The notes beneath the pieces were generated by a model. The model had not been told where the DNA came from, ran no database searches, and saw only the letters and a list, made by a program, of their open reading frames with translations. A DNA stretch of 64,000 nt from an uncultured Paracoccaceae bacterium (GTDB lineage: Bacteria; Pseudomonadota; Alphaproteobacteria; Rhodobacterales; Rhodobacteraceae). Each line of letters begins with the position of its first letter. The first letter of the stretch is position 1. Below are positions 29,864-38,102 of the stretch, piece by piece. A program made the position numbers and the translations under genes. Location of the stretch: positions 62,001-126,000 of the forward strand of contig CANLDA010000009.1 of assembly GCA_947489325.1 (NCBI GenBank). Direction: 5' to 3'.

Positions 29864-30160
29864 TGAGGTGCCCCTAGATTTGTAGACGCTTTGCTTGGTG
29901 ATTTTGGAACCAAGGAGAGACGGATATGAACAAGGGAATACGATTTACGGATGAGTTTAAGCGGGACGCTGTGGCGCAGGTTGTTGAGCGTGGATATGCG
30001 GTCATCGAAGTGGCTGAGCGGTTGGGGATTAGCACCAAGTCGCTGTACACTTGGAAGGCACAGTTTTCGAAGCCACCGCATGTAAGAGCCGAGGTGTTGG
30101 ATCAAGCTGCCGAGATCAGGCGATTGAAGCGCGAACTGGCGCGGGTTTAGGAGAAAGATT
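29864..30160 (+). mobile_element. Truncated IS3-family insertion sequence (left part only)
   Basis: The probable left terminus begins TGAGGTGCCCCTAGATTTGT at 29864, IS3-like in starting with TGA, and lies about 60 bases before an OrfA-type gene, the normal distance. After the OrfA stop there is no OrfB with a DDE domain and no inverted copy of the left end within the next 200 bases, so the right part has been lost. The end coordinate given is only where recognisable IS sequence stops. Confidence 0.6.
29926..30150 (+). CDS. IS3-family transposase OrfA, truncated
   Basis: 74 residues with the HTH_Tnp_1 pattern: IRFTDEFKRDAVAQVVERGY, then VIEVAERLGISTKSLYTWK, then the start of the leucine-zipper segment EIRRLKRELARV, where a TAG stops it. 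Full-length OrfA proteins of this group continue for about 15 to 25 residues with TEERDILKKA-like sequence and then frameshift into OrfB; neither is present. A GGAG site precedes the ATG. It is therefore a non-functional remnant, although the DNA-binding half could still be expressed. Confidence 0.8.
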   Translation: MNKGIRFTDEFKRDAVAQVVERGYAVIEVAERLGISTKSLYTWKAQFSKPPHVRAEVLDQAAEIRRLKRELARV

Positions 30161-30251
30161 GGGAAAATTTTCAAATAAAACCAACATCACTGCCACAGTT
30201 TACACGACACATGGTCAACACAACCATTCTGATCTGATCCACAAACATATC

Positions 30252-30279
30252 AAAGCCCGGACCAACGTCCGGGCTTTTT
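30252..30279. terminator. Bidirectional terminator downstream of aroB
   Basis: AAAGCCCGGAC (30252-30262) and GTCCGGGCTTT (30267-30277) form a perfect 11-bp stem with loop CAAC, and TTT follows on the plus strand. It lies 87 bases after the aroB stop on the minus strand and after the IS remnant on the plus strand. Confidence 0.8.
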
Positions 30280-30324
30280 GCTGTGATCTCGATGATGTGC
30301 CTTCGGGCGCATCGCGATCCGAAG

Positions 30325-30359
30325 CGCTTTGACTGGGTCTCGATGACCCTTTCAAAGCG
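30325..30359. other. Second hairpin immediately after the aroB stop
   Basis: CGCTTTGA (30325-30332) pairs with TCAAAGCG (30352-30359), with an inner stem GGGTC/GACCC. A further small palindrome, CTTCGG at 30301-30306 with CCGAAG at 30319-30324, adjoins it. Together with 30252-30279 this gives three stem-loops in a row in about 110 bases. Could be a transcript-end structure of aroKB or a small RNA; I see no promoter to decide. Confidence 0.4.
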
Positions 30360-30365
30360 ATGGGT

Positions 30366-31478
30366 TCAGCGCTGTGCCAGTGCATCCTGCAAAAGGGCCA
30401 CAACAGCGTCACGCGGAACATCCCCGGTGACATATGCCTGACCAATTCCGCGCGCCATAATGAATCGCAATTGCCCATCCACGACCTTTTTGTCTTGCCC
30501 CATCAGATCAACCAATGCTTCGGCAGATGGCAGATTGCCCTCGATATCAGACAGATCGACCTTCGTGCCCATCGCTTTAAGATGCGCCCGCACGCGGCTT
30601 GGGGCCTCTTGTGAACACAATCCCAGACGCGAAGACAGCTCAAACGCCAAGGCACAGCCAATGGCGACGCCTTCACCGTGCAACAGACGATCAGAATATC
30701 CTGTAGCGGCCTCAAGCGCGTGACAAAAGGTGTGCCCAAGATTCAAAAGTGCGCGATCCCCTTGTTCGGTCTCATCACGCTCGACAATATCGGCCTTCAT
30801 CTGACACGACCGTTTCACCGCCTCAACGCGCAACGTCTGATCACCTGCCGCCATCGCCGGGGCGTTTTGTTCTAACCAATCAAAAAACGCCTCATCCCCC
30901 AGCAACCCGTATTTCACGACCTCGCCGTATCCTGCCAAAAAATCGCGCGACGTCAGCGTCCCCAGAACATCTGTATCTGCCAGAACCATCGACGGTTGAT
31001 GAAAGGCCCCAATCAGGTTCTTGCCTTGCGGTGCATTGATGCCCGTCTTGCCCCCCACGGAACTGTCGACCTGCGCCAACAAAGATGTGGGAATTTGCAC
31101 AAACCCAACGCCCCGACGCAACACCGCCGCAGCAAAACCGGTAAGATCACCGATCACACCACCCCCAAAAGCAATCACCAGATCTTTGCGTTCCACCTTT
31201 TGTTCCAACAGCCATTCAACTGCACGCGTAAAATGCGGCCAGCTTTTGGTCGCTTCGCCCGCAGGCAGGATCAAAGCCTCTGATTGAATACCCGCTGCCG
31301 CAAGCCCATCTTGCAAGGCTTTCAAATGCAATGCGGCCACGTTTTCTTCGGTCACGATCATCATGCGGCGACGGTTTGTCAGGGTGGAAATCAAATCCCC
31401 CGCACGCGCCAGTAAACCGGGGCCAATGTGAATGTCATATTCGCGCCCTTCCAGGCCGACATGCACCAATTCCGTCAT
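30366..31478 (-). CDS. aroB: 3-dehydroquinate synthase
   Basis: Second enzyme of the shikimate pathway, NAD- and zinc-dependent, DAHP to dehydroquinate. 370 residues. Typical motifs: GGGVIGDLTGFAAAVLRRGV (NAD site), QIPTSLLAQVDSSVGGKTG, and the zinc ligands in LNLGHTFCHALE and HGEGVAIG. Coupled to aroK by an ATGA overlap; together they form an aroK-aroB operon, the common arrangement. Confidence 0.97.
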   Translation of the reverse strand: MTELVHVGLEGREYDIHIGPGLLARAGDLISTLTNRRRMMIVTEENVAALHLKALQDGLAAAGIQSEALILPAGEATKSWPHFTRAVEWLLEQKVERKDLVIAFGGGVIGDLTGFAAAVLRRGVGFVQIPTSLLAQVDSSVGGKTGINAPQGKNLIGAFHQPSMVLADTDVLGTLTSRDFLAGYGEVVKYGLLGDEAFFDWLEQNAPAMAAGDQTLRVEAVKRSCQMKADIVERDETEQGDRALLNLGHTFCHALEAATGYSDRLLHGEGVAIGCALAFELSSRLGLCSQEAPSRVRAHLKAMGTKVDLSDIEGNLPSAEALVDLMGQDKKVVDGQLRFIMARGIGQAYVTGDVPRDAVVALLQDALAQR

Positions 31479-32023
31479 TTCACGTCCTCCAGAACATCAG
31501 GGCGCTGCAACAGAATTTGCGCCACCTTGTCTGCCATTTCCTCAATAGAATACGCCGGGTCAGCTTTTACGCTCAGATCAGCCAAGGAATAAATCGGCAC
31601 CCGGCTTTCATAAATCTCAGTCAGGGTTTTGCGTGGATCACGCGTGCGCAGCAAAGGGCGCGTATCCTTGTGGCGTACCCGTTGCCACAAAAGATCAAGA
31701 TCCGCATCCAGCAACACTGCCACGCCGTACTCTTCAATGATCCGGCGATTTCGCTCTGACAAAAATGCCCCGCCGCCAGTGGACAAGATGCCCACCTCTT
31801 CTTTCAAGAGCCGCTCAATCACTTGCGTTTCTTTGTTGCGGAAAAACGTCTCTCCGTCGCGGGCGAAAATTTCGGCGATCGACAGATTGGCAGCCGCTTC
31901 GATTTCAGCGTCTGAATCCAGAAACGCCACCCCCAATTGCGCAGCCAAGGCGCGACCCACAGCTGTTTTGCCGGCCCCCATCATCCCGACCAGAACCACT
32001 GTTTTTTTGAGTTTCAGTCCCAT
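31475..32023 (-). CDS. aroK: Shikimate kinase
   Basis: Phosphorylates shikimate at O3. 182 residues; P-loop GMMGAGKT at 13-20, shikimate-binding DSD (DSDAEIE) and the GGGAF motif (STGGGAFLSE), plus the lid RTRDPRKTL. The ATG at 32023 is preferred because of an AGGGG site and because homologues begin close to the LKKTVVLVG strand; ATGs at 32053 and 32095 are also in frame. First gene of the aroKB unit, divergent from the small membrane protein at 32171. Confidence 0.96.
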   Translation of the reverse strand: MGLKLKKTVVLVGMMGAGKTAVGRALAAQLGVAFLDSDAEIEAAANLSIAEIFARDGETFFRNKETQVIERLLKEEVGILSTGGGAFLSERNRRIIEEYGVAVLLDADLDLLWQRVRHKDTRPLLRTRDPRKTLTEIYESRVPIYSLADLSVKADPAYSIEEMADKVAQILLQRPDVLEDVK

Positions 32024-32170
32024 GCCGCCCCTGACGTTATACCCGCTGTTCATTCCATATCGGCCAAGTGCTGCCCAAAATAAACCCTTGGGCACTGAAT
32101 GACGTGATCTTGCGGAAAATGCCAGTTATAAGTTGAACAAAACAAGCAGGCAAAATTTCTGGGGATAACA

Positions 32171-32320
32171 ATGGGCAGATTGTTCAGGGCCTTATTAACA
32201 CTCATCGTTCTGGGGGCTATTGGCCTTGTAGGATATGCATATGTCGGACCATTATTTGGCGCTGATTTCTCGGCACCTGCTCGCGAAGTCCGCGAGCAAG
32301 TGATCCTGAATGCGAATTAA
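32171..32320 (+). CDS. Small (49-residue) membrane protein
   Basis: ATG at 32171 to TAA at 32318-32320. The protein starts MGRLFRALLTLIVLGAIGLV, continues GYAYVGPLFGADFSAP and ends with a charged tail AREVREQVILNAN. One membrane span (about residues 7-25), positively charged N-terminus inside, C-terminus probably periplasmic. Its last 11 bases overlap the next gene, so the two are translationally coupled; the partner is an exported protein, which suggests they act together at the envelope. Family not recognised, although this layout upstream of xerD looks conserved in Rhodobacterales by memory. Confidence 0.75.
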   Translation: MGRLFRALLTLIVLGAIGLVGYAYVGPLFGADFSAPAREVREQVILNAN

Positions 32321-33827
32321 CCCATTCATATCATGCTCCTTTCTTCTGTGGCCGACTGTTGTGTTGGCCAACGAACCGCTGAGCGCGATTGACTGGCTGA
32401 CACAAACACAAACACCAACTGTGACTCTTGAAATGGCGCTGCCATCGGGGGAAGCCCCGATAAGCGAATCGAATCTGGTGCCCGATGTTGCGGTGACCGC
32501 ATTAGGCAAAACCGGCCGTGGAGGCGTTGGATTGTTGCCCAGCTCTGTCACAGGCCTGCCGACAACACTGTGGCGTGCCAGCAGTGCCGATGTGCTAAGC
32601 CAGTTGATTGAGGCACAAGACACATCAGAATTGCCCGCATTACAGGCGCTTTTGTATACGTTGTTGTTGGCCGAGGTGGACACCCCGATTGACAATCATA
32701 CCCGTGATGACCTGTTGTTGGCGCGAATTGACAAATTGGTGGAGCTGGGCGCGTTGGAACAAGCAAACGCGCTAATTGAACGCGCAGGCGTCACCTCGCC
32801 AGATTTGTTTGAACGCTGGTTTAATGTGACACTGCTGATTGGCGAAGAGGCACGCGCTTGCGACGTATTGGCAACACGCCCGAGCCTGACACGCAGCTAT
32901 GCCGCGCGCATTTTCTGTACCGCGCGGGCGGGCGATTGGAACGGTGCGGCCCTGATGTTGAACACGGCCAAAACGCTCGATCTGATCAGCGAACAAGAAG
33001 ACGCGCTGTTGCTGCGGTATCTGGACCCTAACCTGTTTGAGCATGAGCCGCTGTTGTTTGCTCAGACAGACACCACCCCTCTCAGCTTTCGCTTGCACGA
33101 AGCAATTGGCGAACCATTGCCAACGGCATCCTTACCACGCCCTTATGCCCATGCGGATTTGCGCAGCTCGGCTGGATGGAAGGCACAATTGGAAGCGGGT
33201 GAAAAGCTGGCACGCACAGGTGCCCTGCCCGGCAATCATCTACTGGGTATTTATACCGAACGCAAACCCGCAGCCTCTGGCATGATCTGGAGCCGTGTCA
33301 GCGCCATCCAGGCATTGGATAAGGCCATGCAGGCCAATGATCTGCACCAGATTTCCGCAACCTTGCCGCCTGCGTGGCGCGCCATGCAGGAAGCCCGGCT
33401 TGAGGTGACTTTTGCCAATATTTATGGCCCTGCACTGCTGCATCTGAAACCTGAAGGGGATGCTGCAAGCATTGCCCGGAAAATTGCGCTGCTTTCGCCT
33501 GACTATGAATTGGCGGCGCAATTGGGGCCACAGGATTTTCTGGCTGGCCTTGCCATAGGTGATCCGCCCCGCACCCCCACAGACGCCACCGCGCGCGCCA
33601 TTGCAGATGCGTTTCATGGCGCAGGTGTGCCGCAATCCTTGTCCACGCACCTTGCGTTAGGTCAGCTGGGAGAGGTGATCCTGCGTGCGATGCTGTTGCT
33701 GTCCCAAGGGGCCGAGGGTGATTTGCAGGCCTTAACTGACGCGCTCGCCGCATTGCGTGCCCTTGGGCTTGAAGAAACGGCCCGTCGTGCGGCCCTTCAA
33801 ATCATGATCATAAAGGCCCGTGGATAA
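32310..33827 (+). CDS. Exported helical-repeat protein of unknown function
   Basis: 505 residues. N-terminal signal peptide (MRINPFISCSFLLWPTVVLA, cleavage near residue 20), then a long alpha-helical protein with repeated paired helices of TPR/Sel1-like character (for example ELGALEQANALIERAG and ARAGDWNGAALMLNTA), alanine- and leucine-rich throughout. No enzyme motif is visible. It is coupled to the small membrane protein (11-base overlap at its start) and to xerD (8-base overlap at its end), a fixed three-gene unit. The link to XerD could mean a role in division or chromosome segregation, but nothing in the sequence shows it. Confidence 0.8.
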   Translation: MRINPFISCSFLLWPTVVLANEPLSAIDWLTQTQTPTVTLEMALPSGEAPISESNLVPDVAVTALGKTGRGGVGLLPSSVTGLPTTLWRASSADVLSQLIEAQDTSELPALQALLYTLLLAEVDTPIDNHTRDDLLLARIDKLVELGALEQANALIERAGVTSPDLFERWFNVTLLIGEEARACDVLATRPSLTRSYAARIFCTARAGDWNGAALMLNTAKTLDLISEQEDALLLRYLDPNLFEHEPLLFAQTDTTPLSFRLHEAIGEPLPTASLPRPYAHADLRSSAGWKAQLEAGEKLARTGALPGNHLLGIYTERKPAASGMIWSRVSAIQALDKAMQANDLHQISATLPPAWRAMQEARLEVTFANIYGPALLHLKPEGDAASIARKIALLSPDYELAAQLGPQDFLAGLAIGDPPRTPTDATARAIADAFHGAGVPQSLSTHLALGQLGEVILRAMLLLSQGAEGDLQALTDALAALRALGLEETARRAALQIMIIKARG

Positions 33828-34770
33828 TCTGATGGCTGATCAACAAGATGCATATCGTTGGATTTCCACTTTCCTAGAGGTTCAAAGCGCCGAGGCAGGG
33901 GCTGCAAGTAACACCCAGATTGCCTATGCCAATGATCTAAAGGATGTGGTGGCGTGGATGGGTCCCCGTCATCTAGACTTTGACGGGCTGACCCGTGAAG
34001 ACATCGAAGAGTATCTCATCCATTGCGACGCTATCGGATTGGCCAAATCGACCCGCGCACGGCGCTTGTCAGCGATCAAACAGATTTATCGCTTTGCGTT
34101 TGAAGAAGGCTGGCGCGCCGATAACCCGGCGATTCAGATCAAGGGACCGGGTCGTGAAAAACGCCTGCCAAAAACATTGAGCGTGGAAGAGGTCGACCGC
34201 CTGCTGGACGCCGCACGCAGTTCTGGGCGCAATACCTTTGATCGGGCACGCAACACCTGCTTGATGGAACTTCTTTATGCAACAGGAATGCGTGTGACAG
34301 AACTTGTGTCCTTGCCGTTGGCCGCCGCCAAAGGGGATCCGCGCATGTTGCTGATCCGTGGCAAAGGCGACAAGGAGCGCATGGTGCCGCTGTCCCCGGA
34401 TGCACGCACCGCACTCGCAATATGGTTATCAGCCCAGGAAGAGTTGGCCGAAAAGGCCCGTAAAGAGGGCAAAGCCCCGTCGCGTTTCCTGTTTGCATCA
34501 CGTGGAAAACTGGGACACCTGACCCGGCATCGATTTTATCTGTTGATCAAGGAATTGGCTGTTCAAGCCGGTGTCTCCCCTGCCAAGGTCACCCCCCACA
34601 CGCTGCGCCATGCTTTTGCCACGCATCTGCTGGCCAATGGCGCGGATTTGCGTTCTATCCAAACCTTGTTGGGCCATGCCGATGTCGCAACGACTGAAAT
34701 TTACACCCATGTCTTGGATGAACGATTGAAAGAATTGGTGCTGGAACACCATCCGCTGGCCAAAAAGTAA
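33820..34770 (+). CDS. xerD: Site-specific tyrosine recombinase XerD
   Basis: With XerC resolves chromosome dimers at dif. 316 residues counted from the GTG at 33820 (an ATG at 33832 is the alternative). N-terminal SAM-like core-binding domain (11-100) and C-terminal catalytic domain with Arg158 (GMRVTEL), Lys182 (RGKGDKER), His260 and Arg263 (HTLRH), His286 (LLGHADV) and the nucleophile Tyr295 (EIYTHV). Typical length and residues make it the housekeeping recombinase, not a phage integrase. Ends 35 bases before hairpin-core repeat copy 3. Confidence 0.95.
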   Translation: MDNLMADQQDAYRWISTFLEVQSAEAGAASNTQIAYANDLKDVVAWMGPRHLDFDGLTREDIEEYLIHCDAIGLAKSTRARRLSAIKQIYRFAFEEGWRADNPAIQIKGPGREKRLPKTLSVEEVDRLLDAARSSGRNTFDRARNTCLMELLYATGMRVTELVSLPLAAAKGDPRMLLIRGKGDKERMVPLSPDARTALAIWLSAQEELAEKARKEGKAPSRFLFASRGKLGHLTRHRFYLLIKELAVQAGVSPAKVTPHTLRHAFATHLLANGADLRSIQTLLGHADVATTEIYTHVLDERLKELVLEHHPLAKK

Positions 34771-34804
34771 ATTAAGGGACCTTGCCCCGCTTGATATGTT
34801 GGAT

Positions 34805-34866
34805 GAGGGGCCTTGCCCCTCTGCGGCAAAGCCGCATTCACCCCAGGATATTTTTACCAAGAAGAA
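34805..34866 (+). repeat. Intergenic hairpin-core repeat, copy 3 of 5
   Basis: Two hairpins precede the core: GAGGGGC (34805-34811) with GCCCCTC (34815-34821), then TGCGGC (34822-34827) with GCCGCA (34831-34836). The core is CCCCAGGATATTTTT (34841-34855) and ACCAAGAAGAA (34856-34866). It ends one base before the stop codon of the metallophosphoesterase-like gene and separates it from convergent xerD. Confidence 0.8.
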
Positions 34867-34867
34867 A

Positions 34868-35671
34868 TCAGAGACTGCGCAGGTTTTCCGGCAGAACATC
34901 TTGTGAAGGCCAGATACCGCTGCTCAGGGCGGTGTGGTAGCCTTGGATTAAACCGGCTGTGACCATACGGGCCTGCGCGGTGAGGTGGTCATAGCGGAGT
35001 TTGTGAATCTGGGCCCGACCGTTTTCAAGCGTGACAAAGCGCGTTTCGGGTGTACCATCATTTGGGGGCATGCCGATGACGCCAGCGTTGATCCAAGTCA
35101 CATCGTCAATCATACGTGTAAAGGCGAGGCCTGAGTGCCCTGAGATGATCATATCGATTGGGCCGATCAGATCACGCAACGCGGCGATCTCTTCTTGGAA
35201 TTCGCACGTCAGTGAGGTGGGCCACAAAAACCGGCTTATGTCGGTAATGCCACCATGAATAACTGCGTGACGGCGGCCAGACTGTGTAAAGGTGATCACA
35301 TCAGGGCATGTACGCATCCATGTGCGGGCATCGACTGTCATTTCTTTATCTGCAAACGCGTACCATCCGGCAGACAAAAGATCGCAAGCGGTGCCCGTTT
35401 CAAAGCCGCATCCGCAATCCATGGCGTTTTCTGCCAATTGTTTTTCGCAGTTACCTGCCACCACAGGACACTCATGCGCGCGAATGGCTGCGCAGGTTTC
35501 AGCCGCATCTGCGCAATAGGCTACGACATCTCCTGTACAAATCATATGTGTTGGTGAAATACGGCGGTTTCGCGCCTCTTGGATCAAGGCCTCAAGCGCC
35601 TGAAGATTGGAATATGGCCCGCCAAACAATAGCAAAGTTGTGTCCAACACGCCCAGATCCTGAATTTTCAT
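34868..35671 (-). CDS. Metallophosphoesterase-fold protein with altered metal site
   Basis: 267 residues with the calcineurin-like order of motifs but changed ligands. The first motif, normally SDIHGN, reads GGPYSN at 17-22; GD is kept (Asp48 in CTGDVVAYC); GNHE reads GNCE at 73-76; His139 (VIHGG) is kept; GHTH reads GHSG at 178-181. The protein is rich in cysteine near these sites (Cys45, 53, 75, 86, 88, 96; note DCGCGF). I recognise this as a recurring alphaproteobacterial type. It may use a different metal centre or be a non-catalytic sensor. The start at 35671 is preferred over much longer upstream frames that overlap the CNNM gene. Monocistronic. Confidence 0.8.
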   Translation of the reverse strand: MKIQDLGVLDTTLLLFGGPYSNLQALEALIQEARNRRISPTHMICTGDVVAYCADAAETCAAIRAHECPVVAGNCEKQLAENAMDCGCGFETGTACDLLSAGWYAFADKEMTVDARTWMRTCPDVITFTQSGRRHAVIHGGITDISRFLWPTSLTCEFQEEIAALRDLIGPIDMIISGHSGLAFTRMIDDVTWINAGVIGMPPNDGTPETRFVTLENGRAQIHKLRYDHLTAQARMVTAGLIQGYHTALSSGIWPSQDVLPENLRSL

Positions 35672-35741
35672 TCTGATTGATCCCTTGATTACAGCGCCTT
35701 GGCACCCCATAACCCAAATAGATATTAGGAGCACACCCCTC

Positions 35742-37049
35742 ATGGAAGTCACAACCGCGACATTGGATACAGCCTTTTGGGTGACCAGTGGCGCTATTGT
35801 CGCGCTGTTGATCCTGTCGGCCTTCTTTTCCGGCAGTGAAACCGCCCTGACGGCTGCGTCGCGCGGAAAATTGCGCACACAGGCAGACAAGGGCAACAAA
35901 GGAGCGTCGCGCGCGTTGCAAATTACCGAGGATAATGAGCGTCTTATTGGCTCTGTTTTACTCGGGAATAATTTGGTGAACATTCTAGCAGCTTCGCTTG
36001 CGACAGCAATGTTCACACGCTTGTTTGGCGAAAGTGGCGTGGCGCTGGCTACATTGGTCATGACCTTGCTGGTATTGGTCTTTGCCGAAGTACTGCCCAA
36101 GACCTATGCCATTACCATGCCAGAGGCGGCAGCAGCCCGCGTGGCAGGCCCAATTCATGTGATTGTATTGGTGTTTTCGCCAATTGTTGCTGCGGTGCGC
36201 CTGTTGGTGCGGGGCGTGTTGCGCATCTTTGGCGTGAGAATCGACCCCGATAGCCAGATTTTGGCCGTGCGCGAAGAAATCGCCGGGGCGCTGCAACTGG
36301 GCCACTCGGAAGGCATCGTTGAAAAAGAAGACCGCGACCGTATTCTGGGCGCTCTGGACCTTGCCGAACGCACAGTCGAGGAAATCATGCTGCACCGTTC
36401 GGGTATTGAGATGATCAATGCCGATGCGGATCCTTCGGCCATCCTAAGCCAATGCCTTGAAAGCAGCTATACCCGCTTGCCAGTGTTCAAGGGGGAGCCT
36501 GAAAACATCATTGGAGTGGTCCATGCTAAGGACCTGCTGCGCGCAATGCACAAGCAATTTGTCGGCACCGGGGCCACGGCCGCAGACATGGCACAGTTCA
36601 AACTGTCTGGCGTGGCGCAAAAGCCATATTTCGTACCTGAAACCACGTCACTAGATGATCAGATGCGCGAATTCCTGCGTCGCCGCAGCCATTTTGCGCT
36701 GGTGGTTGATGAATACGGCAGCCTGCGCGGCCTGATCACGCTTGAGGATATTCTAGAAGAGATCGTGGGCGAAATTACGGATGAATTTGACCCAGATGCG
36801 GATCATCCGATTGCACGTTCTGAAGATGGTCAATTTCTGGTGGATGGCGCGATGACCATTCGCGACTTGAACCGCGCCAGTGATTGGAACCTGCCGGATG
36901 ACGAGGCAAACACTGTTGCGGGCCTAGTTATTCACGAGGCCCAGATGATTCCAACCGTTGGTCAGGTGTTTTCATTTCACGGGTTTCGCTTTGAAGTCAC
37001 GGGACGCGACAGCAACCGCATCACTCAGTTAAAGATACGTCCGTTGTAG
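35742..37049 (+). CDS. CNNM-CBS-CorC family membrane protein (HlyC/CorC, magnesium/cobalt efflux type)
   Basis: 435 residues: N-terminal CNNM transmembrane domain with three to four helices and the hallmark FFSGSETALTAAS (28-40), a CBS pair in the middle (about 210-340), and the C-terminal CorC_HlyC domain from about 355 (EDGQFLVDGAMTIRDLNR). Family members are linked to Mg2+ (CorC, CNNM) export or homeostasis, or to membrane integrity. The ATG at 35742 has an AGGAG site; the frame opens earlier at 35685. It converges with the LytTR gene, overlapping it by 29 bases at the 3' ends. Confidence 0.92.
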   Translation: MEVTTATLDTAFWVTSGAIVALLILSAFFSGSETALTAASRGKLRTQADKGNKGASRALQITEDNERLIGSVLLGNNLVNILAASLATAMFTRLFGESGVALATLVMTLLVLVFAEVLPKTYAITMPEAAAARVAGPIHVIVLVFSPIVAAVRLLVRGVLRIFGVRIDPDSQILAVREEIAGALQLGHSEGIVEKEDRDRILGALDLAERTVEEIMLHRSGIEMINADADPSAILSQCLESSYTRLPVFKGEPENIIGVVHAKDLLRAMHKQFVGTGATAADMAQFKLSGVAQKPYFVPETTSLDDQMREFLRRRSHFALVVDEYGSLRGLITLEDILEEIVGEITDEFDPDADHPIARSEDGQFLVDGAMTIRDLNRASDWNLPDDEANTVAGLVIHEAQMIPTVGQVFSFHGFRFEVTGRDSNRITQLKIRPL

Positions 37050-37971
37050 GTTTGTGCGTCGCAACCCACGCGCGCACTTCTTCAACCCGCCCCCGAGCAA
37101 CTGGCAATACGAGACCAGAACAGGTGGTCACCCCTGCCCCGTCAAAAACGTCGAACTCTGCGTTGCTTATCCAATGCGAGCGGTGGGTTTGAATGCCGTC
37201 GTTTGCTGACATTTGCTTAAGAAACGTGCGCATACGTTCACGCACCACTTCAGTGCGATCACTGTAGTGCAAATTCAAGTGATGCTCTGCCGCGCTGACG
37301 CGCTTTAGATCGGTCAATGGAAAGTGGCGCCCAGCCAGCAGAATCTGACGGGCTGGTGGCTCTGGCAACCTTGCCCGTACTTGCCCATGTATTGATGTAC
37401 GACGGGTCTCTCTTTTGCGACGAATGTCAGGCAATATCCACACCAATGCAATGGTCTCAAACCCATGCACAAGAAGGACATTGTGCAGATGCATTAGCAG
37501 GTTTTCCCATGTGTTGACCGTCGCAATATCATGCACATAGTTCATAACGAACCAGACAGAGAGATGGGTAACCAGCAATACCAACGGGGCTGAAATCAAG
37601 ATCAATGGCAACGGACGTGATGTTACTTTGGACCAGGCTCGCATAACTGCGACGACATAGCGTTCAAGCACAATCACATAAAGAGAAGCCGACAACACCC
37701 AAAACAGAGCGCGTGTTGCGTATCCCTGAATATCTGAAAAAACCAATGGACTGCTGGTTGCGGAAAGAGAATATGCAGCCAAAACAATGACCCACAGCCG
37801 CCAATCAGCAAGCAACAGCCGCAACTCAACTGATGAAAACCGAACCTCTGCCCCATTTAACAGCGAAACCCTGACTTTTCGCACCTTCACATCAAACCCT
37901 GAACTAAAACACCACGGAAACCAAAGCTGTAAGGCGAATTTCCCAAACGGAAACGCAACCATAGCCAGCAT
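37021..37971 (-). CDS. Membrane-bound LytTR-type DNA-binding regulator
   Basis: 316 residues. Four hydrophobic segments in the N-terminal 170 residues (for example LRLWVIVLAAYSLS-like, TRALFWVLSASLYVIVLE, LPLILISAPLVLLVTHLSVWF and NVLLVHGFETIALVWIL) are followed by a linker and a C-terminal domain with the LytTR pattern: DLKRVSAAEHHLNLHYSDRT, then QTHRSHWISNAEFD. It resembles the signal-sensing one-component LytTR regulators common in Rhodobacterales. No target is evident. Its last 29 bases overlap the CNNM gene on the other strand. Confidence 0.88.
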   Translation of the reverse strand: MLAMVAFPFGKFALQLWFPWCFSSGFDVKVRKVRVSLLNGAEVRFSSVELRLLLADWRLWVIVLAAYSLSATSSPLVFSDIQGYATRALFWVLSASLYVIVLERYVVAVMRAWSKVTSRPLPLILISAPLVLLVTHLSVWFVMNYVHDIATVNTWENLLMHLHNVLLVHGFETIALVWILPDIRRKRETRRTSIHGQVRARLPEPPARQILLAGRHFPLTDLKRVSAAEHHLNLHYSDRTEVVRERMRTFLKQMSANDGIQTHRSHWISNAEFDVFDGAGVTTCSGLVLPVARGRVEEVRAWVATHKPTTDVSLTE

Positions 37972-38102
37972 TTACCTTTTTGTCAGAAATGGCGCGCAAC
38001 TTCCAGCCCATTCCTGATGCAAAATATGAATCTTTACATTGTTTCACCATCTTAGAAAAAAGTGATGAAACCTTTCTAAGGAAATGGCCTCTATGGAAGG
38101 GC

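Noticed and set aside
30213-30218. TGGTCA as the right end of the IS3 element
   Set aside because: The sequence before it does not pair with the left end beyond TGA, so it is probably chance.
33820-34770. Xer recombinase as a mobile-element integrase
   Set aside because: Length, motif spacing, and position in a conserved gene unit fit housekeeping XerD.
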